Below are positions 56,443 to 64,000 of a DNA stretch of 64,000 nt, one piece after another. Source of the stretch: Polynucleobacter yangtzensis (GTDB lineage Bacteria > Pseudomonadota > Gammaproteobacteria > Burkholderiales > Burkholderiaceae); NCBI RefSeq assembly GCF_001595965.1, contig NZ_LOJI01000035.1, forward strand, positions 71,770-135,769. Direction: 5' to 3'. Under the pieces are notes generated by a model. That model was not told the DNA's origin, made no database searches, and saw nothing but the letters and a program-made list of their open reading frames with translations. The position numbers and the translations under genes are program-made. How positions within the stretch are numbered: the first letter of the stretch is position 1; each line of letters opens with the position of its first letter.

Positions 56443-57300
56443 ATGTGCCTCATTCTTTTCGCATGGAACTCTCATCCAGATTACTCTCTGGTGGTTGCGG
56501 CCAACCGCGATGAGTTTTATGAGAGGGATACAGAGGGTGTTTCTTGGTGGCCAGAACACCCACACGTTCTTGCAGGGAGAGATCGTGCAGATGTTGTGGG
56601 GAGTCCAGGGACCTGGCTCGGCTTTACTAAGACGGGTAAATTCGCCGCCTTAACCAATGTAAGGGCTCCAAGCGAAAAAAATCCAGATGCTAGAACTCGT
56701 GGCGAACTGTCATTAATGTATTTGGCCAGCAACGATCGTCCAATGGAGTTTGTTCAAGGAAATTCAAAACGATTTTCACAATACAACGGCTTTAATTTGC
56801 TCATGGCCGATCTTAGTGATCCAGCAAAAGCAGAAATGCATTGGGTCAGCAATCGTATGATGATGGGTCAAAACGTTCGTCCCCGTAAAGTGTTTCCACC
56901 TCAACCCCTGGAGCCAGGAGTCTACGGACTATCCAATGCAATGCTTGATACACCTTGGCCTAAGGTAAATCATCGTATTGCAGCATTTGCCCAGACATTG
57001 GCAATGGACCAAGGCAGCCTCAAGAATGCAGATCAGTATTTAAAACTGTTGGCTGACACCCATCATGCAAGCGATCATGAGCTCCCTAATACAGGTGTTA
57101 GCAAGGAATGGGAAAAAGCGCTCTCCCCTGCATTTATTAAAACACCTTCTTATGGAACTCGCTCCAGCACCGTTCTTAGAATTAGGAAAGATGGGCAGTT
57201 TGAATTAGTCGAGCGCCGCTTTGATTCATCCGGAACGGTTGGACATGACGTTGTGACGGGAGCGCTTAGCTCGGCCTCTGACTCTAATTTATCTGTATAG
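56443..57300 (+). CDS. NRDE (TANGO2-like) family protein
   Basis: MCLILFAWNSHPDYSLVVAANRDEFYERDT, GTWLGFTKTGKFAALTNVR. Confidence 0.92.
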   Translation: MCLILFAWNSHPDYSLVVAANRDEFYERDTEGVSWWPEHPHVLAGRDRADVVGSPGTWLGFTKTGKFAALTNVRAPSEKNPDARTRGELSLMYLASNDRPMEFVQGNSKRFSQYNGFNLLMADLSDPAKAEMHWVSNRMMMGQNVRPRKVFPPQPLEPGVYGLSNAMLDTPWPKVNHRIAAFAQTLAMDQGSLKNADQYLKLLADTHHASDHELPNTGVSKEWEKALSPAFIKTPSYGTRSSTVLRIRKDGQFELVERRFDSSGTVGHDVVTGALSSASDSNLSV

Positions 57301-57302
57301 CG

Positions 57303-57785
57303 TTAGTCAAAGCGACCATCGTCGTTCACAATACGTGCACCATCGGCATTACGTGTTGCCAAGCGCTTCAGAAACTTAAATGTCCCGGTGGCCATACAAC
57401 AAATTTCGCCTTGATCGTTATAGAGCTTGGCTTCACAGAAAGCCATGGTTGCAGTTCTTCGAACTGTATCCGCTTTAACACGCAACACCCCAGTTGCGGC
57501 CTGCATGAAATTATTCTTCATTTCAATGGTGACAACACTGCGGTCGCCGGGATCACCAGAGCGAGCGGCAACTGCCATAGCCACATCCATTAACGTTAAC
57601 AATACGCCACCATGGGCTACTTCCCAGGTATTGTTATGTTCAGGTTTAAGGGCTAGCAATATCTCCCCTTTACCCATCTCTGCGCTTAGGCAACGAACCC
57701 CAAGAAGCTTTAAAAATGGGACATTTAATTCTTCCCCTAAATTAGCCAGTTGGGTCTGTGGATTGATTTGGACTTGTTTATTCAT
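57303..57785 (-). CDS. PaaI-type hotdog thioesterase
   Basis: HNNTWEVAHGGVLLTLMDVAMAVAAR hotdog signature. Confidence 0.88.
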   Translation of the reverse strand: MNKQVQINPQTQLANLGEELNVPFLKLLGVRCLSAEMGKGEILLALKPEHNNTWEVAHGGVLLTLMDVAMAVAARSGDPGDRSVVTIEMKNNFMQAATGVLRVKADTVRRTATMAFCEAKLYNDQGEICCMATGTFKFLKRLATRNADGARIVNDDGRFD

Positions 57786-57838
57786 TGAATAATTTTAGAG
57801 GCATGTACGTGTTTTGGTAAATCCCCCTAGAATAGCTT

Positions 57839-59305
57839 ATGGCCTTTATATTCAGTGGCGATGACGTTTGCCAAGTAACCACACCAACACCAATCCCTGC
57901 ACCCTACTGGGTTGCATTTTCACCTTCGTCGGCAAACCTCATTGGCATCGAATTGGATGAAAGTGGTCTACCAGTGGACAAGGAATGGCTAGGAGTTTTG
58001 TCTGGAAACCAATTAAATACTAGTGATCGTCAATTTCCCAATCCAATAGCAACCGTCTATAGTGGTCACCAATTTGGAGTATGGGCCGGACAACTGGGTG
58101 ATGGGCGAGCAATTTTATTGGGTGATATTGCCGATCAAGAGTTGCAACTCAAAGGCGCAGGCATTACTCGTTTTTCACGAATGGGCGATGGGAGAGCAGT
58201 ACTTCGATCTTCAATCAGAGAGTTTCTGTGTAGTGAAGCAATGTACGCTCTAGGCATTCCAACCACAAGAGCTCTATCAGTCGTTGGATCTGATTTGCCG
58301 GTTAGAAGAGAGACTCTCGAAACCGCCGCAGTTTGTGCGCGACTTGCTCCTAGCTTTTTAAGAATTGGCCACTTTGAACACTTTGCTTCGCTAGATGATG
58401 TTGATCGCTTGAGGGAGTTTGCGGATTATTTAATTCAATACCACTACCCTGATTCTCAAAATGCCGATGAGCCTTATTTAAGCCTCTTTCAAGAAATCTG
58501 CACTCGCAATGCTAGACTTGTAGCCCAGTGGCAAGCGGTTGGCTTTTGTCATGGCGTACTTAATAGCGATAACATCAGCGTCCTTGGTCTAACTATGGAC
58601 TATGGACCATTCGGATTCTTGGATCAATTTCAGATTGATCACATTTGCAACCATAGTGATCAAGGTGGAAGATATGCATATCATCGCCAACCTCAGATCA
58701 TGCACTGGAATATGGCATGCCTTGCCAGCGCAATGATCCCTTTGCTGGCATACAAGTCTGATGAAAAATTGGCGCAAGATCGGTTGCGATCTGCTCTAGA
58801 ACAGTTTCCAGTGATATATGCACAGACATGGCAATCCCTATTTCGCAAAAAACTTGGATTTACGACTTCTCAAGAAGGAGATATAGCCCTTATAGAGAGG
58901 TTATTGCAGGCTATGCATGATTCGAAAGTAGATTTCACGACCTTTTTTCGAAGTCTCGGCAAGCTGAGGATTGGTGAGGCAATTTCACAAAACTCATTGA
59001 GGGATGAATTTATAGCTAGAGAATCGATTGATCAGTGGTTCGGTGACTATGTAGAGCGATTAAAAGCTGAATCTTGTCCCGATGAGGTTCGACAGCATGC
59101 TATGAATCAAATAAATCCAAAATACATATTGCGAAATCATTTGGCTCAGACTGCAATTGAAAAGGCCCAAGAAAAAGATTTTTCAGAGGTCACCAAGCTT
59201 CTCCAAATTTTGAGTAAACCCTTTGATGAGCAGTCAGAATATGAAGCGTACTCTATGGCACCACCTCCTAATGCACAGGCAGTAGAAGTAAGCTGCTCAT
59301 CCTAA
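57839..59305 (+). CDS. selO: protein adenylyltransferase SelO
   Basis: VYSGHQFGVWAGQLGDGRAILLGD, LQLKGAGITRFSRMGDGRAVLRSSIREFL, HGVLNSDNISVLGLTMDYGPFGF; C-terminal SCSS. Confidence 0.96.
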   Translation: MAFIFSGDDVCQVTTPTPIPAPYWVAFSPSSANLIGIELDESGLPVDKEWLGVLSGNQLNTSDRQFPNPIATVYSGHQFGVWAGQLGDGRAILLGDIADQELQLKGAGITRFSRMGDGRAVLRSSIREFLCSEAMYALGIPTTRALSVVGSDLPVRRETLETAAVCARLAPSFLRIGHFEHFASLDDVDRLREFADYLIQYHYPDSQNADEPYLSLFQEICTRNARLVAQWQAVGFCHGVLNSDNISVLGLTMDYGPFGFLDQFQIDHICNHSDQGGRYAYHRQPQIMHWNMACLASAMIPLLAYKSDEKLAQDRLRSALEQFPVIYAQTWQSLFRKKLGFTTSQEGDIALIERLLQAMHDSKVDFTTFFRSLGKLRIGEAISQNSLRDEFIARESIDQWFGDYVERLKAESCPDEVRQHAMNQINPKYILRNHLAQTAIEKAQEKDFSEVTKLLQILSKPFDEQSEYEAYSMAPPPNAQAVEVSCSS

Positions 59306-59337
59306 ATTGAATCTAATACATCTACCCTGGATAGAAA

Positions 59338-59751
59338 ATGAAGAAAACCGACCAAGAATATAAGCAATCACTTAGTGACATTGAGTATCGAGTGACTCGT
59401 GAAGCGGCAACCGAAAGACCATTTACCGGGAAGTATTGGGATCACTGGGATAAAGGCCGCTATAAATGTGTCTGCTGCGATACGCCACTTTTTTTATCAG
59501 AAACTAAGTTTGATGCCGGCTGCGGTTGGCCCAGCTATAACGCCCCAGAAGTTGCCTCCTCCATCAAGGAAATTCGGGATACTAGCCATGGCATGATTCG
59601 CACCGAGGTGCGCTGTGCTCATTGTGATGCTCATTTGGGTCACGTATTTGAGGATGGGCCTATGCCAACTGGCTTGCGCTATTGCATCAACTCAGCTTCT
59701 TTAAGTTTTGAGCCAAGCTCCAATGCAATTCCGGTAAAGACGGACAAGTAA
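59338..59751 (+). CDS. msrB: peptide-methionine (R)-S-oxide reductase
   Basis: [51 protein letters not shown]. Confidence 0.97.
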   Translation: MKKTDQEYKQSLSDIEYRVTREAATERPFTGKYWDHWDKGRYKCVCCDTPLFLSETKFDAGCGWPSYNAPEVASSIKEIRDTSHGMIRTEVRCAHCDAHLGHVFEDGPMPTGLRYCINSASLSFEPSSNAIPVKTDK

Positions 59752-59773
59752 AAAATACCGGGATAATCTACTT

Positions 59774-60322
59774 ATGAAATTTTTATTCGACCTCTTCCCC
59801 ATCATTCTATTTTTTGTCGCCTTTAAGCTTGGCGATATCTACACAGCCACGATTGTTGCGATGATTGCCACCATTGGCCAGATACTTTGGGTCTATTATC
59901 GCCATCGCAAAATTGATGCTATGCAGTGGATTAGTTTGGTGATGATTGTTGTGTTTGGTAGCTTGACTATTTTTTTACATGACAAGACATTCATTCAACT
60001 CAAGCCAACCGCTCTTTATTGGCTCTTTTCTGGTGCTCTTTTTGTTAGTGCGCAATTTTTTCAAAAAAATTGGATAAAGGTATTGATGGGCAAGCAGGTA
60101 ACACTGAAAGAAAAAAGCGCTCATTCTGTTTGGCATCAACTTAATATGGCATGGGCCCTTTTCTTTTTTGCGATGGGCGCCCTTAATCTTTATATCGCCT
60201 TTGAGTTTTCTGAGGAAACCTGGGTCAACTTTAAGTTATTTGGTAGCACTGGCTTATTGCTGCTGTTTGTCATTATTCAAGGTGTTTGGCTCTCTAAACA
60301 TATGGAGCACCCTAGCGAATGA
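59774..60322 (+). CDS. yciB: inner membrane-spanning protein YciB (septation protein A)
   Basis: MKFLFDLFPIILFFVAFKLGDIYTAT; WHQLNMAWALFFFAMGALNLYIAF. Confidence 0.95.
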   Translation: MKFLFDLFPIILFFVAFKLGDIYTATIVAMIATIGQILWVYYRHRKIDAMQWISLVMIVVFGSLTIFLHDKTFIQLKPTALYWLFSGALFVSAQFFQKNWIKVLMGKQVTLKEKSAHSVWHQLNMAWALFFFAMGALNLYIAFEFSEETWVNFKLFGSTGLLLLFVIIQGVWLSKHMEHPSE

Positions 60323-60603
60323 ATGTGAATCAACAAAGAATTGAGGCTTTTGACCAAGACTTGCGAAAAGCTTTTCAGGTTCAATCTTTAGTGATTGATG
60401 ATGAAAGCCATCTTCATGCAGGACATGCTGGCGCAGCTAGCGGCGGCGGTCATTTCAAGCTAGAAATCGTTGCTCCGGAATTTAAGGGTTTAAACCTAGT
60501 AGCTCGCCACAGGGCTGTGTATGCCGCTCTAAATCGCCATATTCCCAAGGAAATTCATGCTTTAACCATTGTTGCTTTAGCGCCGGATGAAGTTTCTAAA
60601 TAA
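60319..60603 (+). CDS. BolA family protein
   Basis: ESHLHAGHAGAASGGGHFKLEIVAPEFKG; ATGA overlap with yciB. Confidence 0.93.
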   Translation: MNVNQQRIEAFDQDLRKAFQVQSLVIDDESHLHAGHAGAASGGGHFKLEIVAPEFKGLNLVARHRAVYAALNRHIPKEIHALTIVALAPDEVSK

Positions 60604-60648
60604 GGCTGCCTTAAAATAGCCCCATCTTTTATTAACCTATCAAATACT

Positions 60649-61443
60649 ATGTTCACTAAACATCAATTACTTTCAATCAGCCTTCTGAGCGCCACCCTTT
60701 TGACTTCAGGTGCGTATGCGCAAAATGCAGTCATCGTGAACGGCAAATCTATTCCAAAAGCGCAGCTTGATAAATTGGTTCAACGTTCAGGTCAACCAGA
60801 TAATCCTCAAGTACGCGACCAGGCGCGCGAGATGCTTGTGACTCGTGAACTCATTTTGCAAGAGGCCGACAAACGGGGCGTTATTCAAAAAGAAGCTGTT
60901 CGTGAGCAGTTGGAGCAAGCACGTATTGGCGTATTAGTATCTGCTGTGTTCGAAGATTTTGTTGAAAAAGAAGGTGTTGCCGAGTCCGATCTTAAAGCGG
61001 CTTATGAGTCCGTTAAAGCTCAATACACCGGCAAGGAATATCACGTAGAGCATATTCTGGTTGAAAAGGAATCGGATGCAAAAGCAATTATTGCTCAGTT
61101 AAAGGCTGGCGCTAATTTTGAAGAGATTGCTAAAGCTAAATCAATGGACCCAGGCTCAGCTAAAAATGGCGGGGATCTTGGTTGGGTAAGCGATAAAGCG
61201 CTAGTACCAGAGTTCTCAAAGGCAATGGTTCAGCTGAAGAACGGACAAATTACAGATAAGCCTGTTAAATCTCAATTTGGTTGGCACATCATTAAGATGA
61301 TTGATTCTCGTGATGTAAAAGCTCCAAGCATGGAAGAAATGAAGGATCAGCTTAAACAAATGATCATGTCTGATAAGAATTGGCAAAAAGCGAAATTTGC
61401 AGAGATGATGCAAAAACTCCGTGCCAAGGCAAAGGTTCAATAA
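60649..61443 (+). CDS. periplasmic parvulin-type peptidylprolyl isomerase
   Basis: Signal peptide; VEHILVEKESDAKAIIAQLKAGANFEEIAKAKSMDPGSAKNGGDLGWV. Confidence 0.94.
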   Translation: MFTKHQLLSISLLSATLLTSGAYAQNAVIVNGKSIPKAQLDKLVQRSGQPDNPQVRDQAREMLVTRELILQEADKRGVIQKEAVREQLEQARIGVLVSAVFEDFVEKEGVAESDLKAAYESVKAQYTGKEYHVEHILVEKESDAKAIIAQLKAGANFEEIAKAKSMDPGSAKNGGDLGWVSDKALVPEFSKAMVQLKNGQITDKPVKSQFGWHIIKMIDSRDVKAPSMEEMKDQLKQMIMSDKNWQKAKFAEMMQKLRAKAKVQ

Positions 61444-61456
61444 GAATCTTAAGGTT

Positions 61457-62614
61457 TTATCTGGCGGGGTAACGTCGCGGTCTGAGTTTTTGGATTGCCA
61501 TGCCCGCCAGTCCGCATGCAAATGCAGACATTACAAAAACATCTCTAGGCTGCGACGCCTCCCATATCCAGCCAGCACATAGACCACCTACCGTTCCACC
61601 CAAACCATATGAAATGGTTGCCATTAAGGCTTGGCCTCTAGCCTGTAATGGTCCCGTAAACCAACGCTGCAATAATTTAGTTGCGGCGCTATGGTGAGCC
61701 GCGAATGTACCCGCATGCATTAATTGCGCCACAATTAAGACCGATGTGATGGGCAGGAAGGCAATCAAGATAAAACGAATAACACCAATACCAAAGGCTG
61801 CTTGCAAAATAACTTCAGCATCTAACCTACTCAGCACCTTGCTTTGGAAATAAAAAAAGATGACTTCTGCAGCGACGCCGAGTGCCCAAAAAAGACCAAT
61901 TTCAAATTTATCGTATCCCAAATCAGCGAGATAAAGAGAGTAAAAAACGTATAGCGATGCATGTGCAAAAATCATAAAAAATCCGGACAGCAGAAACCAG
62001 CGAACGTCAGGATTAAAGAGCACAATTAACAACTCTCCTTTCACCATTTTGCGTCGCCCCATCTTTGGCTCGTGCAGGCAAAAGGTAATTAGAGCCAAGG
62101 CAAATAAGACTACCGTGCCTACGATTGGGTATAACTCAATAGTTTTGCGCTGGAATAACTCACCCGCCGCAAGAACCATTGCTATAAAGCCAATTGAACC
62201 CCACAAGCGCAAGCGCCCATAGCGCTTATCAAAAGAATTATCTTTGTATAAAGCATGGATAGTGGCGGACTCACCCAGGGGCATCAAACTACTCAAGATG
62301 GTGTGCAGAACAAACATCCAAATGAAAAAACCAATGTAGTCTTGTAAAAAATAGATGCATAAGAAAATGAGTGCGGCCAGAGAGGCGCAAAAACGAATAA
62401 TGCCAATACGATTAGACAGATAGTCTGACAACCAACCCCAGGAGAAAGGACCAACAATTCTGGTGATCTGCAACATAGACATCAGCGCCGCTATCTCAAT
62501 TACGCTAAAGCCCCTCTCTAAAAAGAAGAGGCTTGCGTACGGCGATACCAATCCAACATAAGCGAAATATAAAAAGAAAAAGGACCCGAAGGCCCAGCGA
62601 AGCGAAGGCGTCAT
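61457..62614 (-). CDS. MFS transporter (HcaT/MFS_1-like)
   Basis: 12-TM ORF; WAFGSFFFLYFAYVGLVSPYASLFFLERGFS, RYGRLRLWGSIGFI. Confidence 0.85.
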   Translation of the reverse strand: MTPSLRWAFGSFFFLYFAYVGLVSPYASLFFLERGFSVIEIAALMSMLQITRIVGPFSWGWLSDYLSNRIGIIRFCASLAALIFLCIYFLQDYIGFFIWMFVLHTILSSLMPLGESATIHALYKDNSFDKRYGRLRLWGSIGFIAMVLAAGELFQRKTIELYPIVGTVVLFALALITFCLHEPKMGRRKMVKGELLIVLFNPDVRWFLLSGFFMIFAHASLYVFYSLYLADLGYDKFEIGLFWALGVAAEVIFFYFQSKVLSRLDAEVILQAAFGIGVIRFILIAFLPITSVLIVAQLMHAGTFAAHHSAATKLLQRWFTGPLQARGQALMATISYGLGGTVGGLCAGWIWEASQPRDVFVMSAFACGLAGMAIQKLRPRRYPAR

Positions 62615-62627
62615 TTAATCAGCCAAA

Positions 62628-63743
62628 TCAATCGCGAAAAGATCCAGGTTGTGCGGCCGGGATCGATGCAGTAGATTCTGAAACATCAGCACATTGAGCG
62701 CGATGGCGTAAAGCATGATCCATCAACACTAGAGCAAGCATTGCCTCGGCAATCGGCGTTGCGCGTATACCAACGCAAGGGTCGTGACGACCCTTTGTTT
62801 GAACGGTTATGGGTTTGCCATTTAGATCTACTGACTGCTTAGGACTCATAATGCTTGAGGTAGGCTTGATCGCAATGGATACGCGTAAATCCTGCCCAGT
62901 ACTAATCCCGCCAAGAGTTCCGCCAGAATTGTTCGTAGCAAAACCATCTGGGTGAAGCTCATCCCCATGCTCGCTACCACGCTGAGCAACAGATTTAAAG
63001 CCTGCACCAATCTCAACACCCTTCACCGCATTAATACCCATCATGGCATGCGCAATATCAGCATCCAACTTATCAAATAATGGCTCGCCTAGACCTACCG
63101 GCACATTGCGAGCGCGAACTTCAATACGCGCGCCACAGGAGTCCCCTGCTTTGCGCAGGTCATCCATATATGTCTCAAGCTGAGGAATCATTTCTGCATT
63201 TGCAGCAAAGAAAGGATTCTTCTCGATTTCTGCGGCGTCTTTGAATGGGATTTCCAGCTCGCCTAATTGACTCATATAGCCATAGAACTCGGTGCCATAT
63301 TTTTCATGCAACCATTTTTTTGCAATCGCAGCAGCAGCTACAACTGGAGCTGTTAAACGTGCAGAAGATCTTCCACCACCTCTAGGATCGCGAATACCAT
63401 ACTTGGTTTGGTATGCATAATCTGCATGACCTGGTCTAAAGGTCTGCAAAATATCACCGTAGTCTTGGCTACGTTGATCAGTATTGCGAATTAATAGTGC
63501 AATCGGAGTACCGGTAGTTTTACCCTCAAAAACACCAGAAAGAATTTCAACCTTATCCTCTTCCTTGCGCTGAGTAACGTGTCTTGAAGTGCCGGGCTTA
63601 CGTCGATCCAAATCAAGCTGAATGTCAGCCTCAGAAAGCTCCATGCCTGGTGGGCAGCCGTCAACCACCGCTCCAATAGCCGGACCATGGGATTCACCAA
63701 AAGTGGTGACTGTAAAGAGGAGGCCTAATGTATTTCCTGACAT
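62628..63743 (-). CDS. aroC: chorismate synthase
   Basis: [36 protein letters not shown]. Confidence 0.97.
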   Translation of the reverse strand: MSGNTLGLLFTVTTFGESHGPAIGAVVDGCPPGMELSEADIQLDLDRRKPGTSRHVTQRKEEDKVEILSGVFEGKTTGTPIALLIRNTDQRSQDYGDILQTFRPGHADYAYQTKYGIRDPRGGGRSSARLTAPVVAAAAIAKKWLHEKYGTEFYGYMSQLGELEIPFKDAAEIEKNPFFAANAEMIPQLETYMDDLRKAGDSCGARIEVRARNVPVGLGEPLFDKLDADIAHAMMGINAVKGVEIGAGFKSVAQRGSEHGDELHPDGFATNNSGGTLGGISTGQDLRVSIAIKPTSSIMSPKQSVDLNGKPITVQTKGRHDPCVGIRATPIAEAMLALVLMDHALRHRAQCADVSESTASIPAAQPGSFRD

Positions 63744-63786
63744 ACCGACATTATGTCATTTGTCAGAAAATGAGGGTAAGAACAGC

Positions 63787-64000
63787 TTAAGAGGCTGTTT
63801 TTTCAGTATCTTCAGGCCAGTCGCGAATATAGGCTTTGAGCATTGTATTTTCAAAGTCTTGGGCTTCAACTACGGATTTCGCAACGTCATAGAAAGAAAT
63901 TACACCCATCAACATCTTTTGGTCGACCACCGGCAGATATCGGGCGTGGTCAACCAACATCATGCGGCGCACTTCATCAATCTCAGTTTCCATATTGCAT
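63787..64000 (-). CDS. CBS domain-containing protein, 5' truncated by window edge
   Basis: EVRRMMLVDHARYLPVVDQKMLMGVISFYDVAKSVVE CBS half; frame continues to the window edge. Confidence 0.8.
   Translation of the reverse strand, partial: CNMETEIDEVRRMMLVDHARYLPVVDQKMLMGVISFYDVAKSVVEAQDFENTMLKAYIRDWPEDTEKTAS

Noticed and set aside
57427-57792. 121-aa ORF opposite the PaaI thioesterase gene
   Set aside because: Antisense shadow ORF of a clear hotdog thioesterase.

Overview
This 64 kb window looks like core chromosome of a moderate/low-GC betaproteobacterium. Gene order and protein sequences suggest Burkholderiaceae, probably Polynucleobacter-like; that assignment is inference. It is densely packed with housekeeping genes: propionyl-CoA carboxylase, tsaB-rimI, alr, bamD/rluD, a PHA cluster (phaC-phaB-phaR-rimO-thiolase), serB, mfd, ispDF, tig-clpP-clpX-lon, ppiD-like, purL, acnB, pyrG-kdsA-eno-ftsB, hslO, gltX, tatD-holB-tmk-mltG, selO-msrB-yciB-bolA and aroC. 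There are five tRNA genes (Leu, Val, Ala, Glu, Asp). I saw no CRISPR array, insertion sequence, prophage, toxin-antitoxin pair or recognisable defence island, and I do not claim a new multi-gene system. The observations I rate most worth follow-up are: (1) a cysteine-free small protein after rimI that resembles DNA polymerase III psi (HolD) / a degenerate family-4 uracil-DNA glycosylase; (2) a PpiD-like periplasmic chaperone that appears to lack its parvulin domain; (3) two perfect palindromes exactly 20 bp apart (centre to centre) upstream of acnB; (4) a DUF3108-like gene whose only well-placed start codon is CTG.
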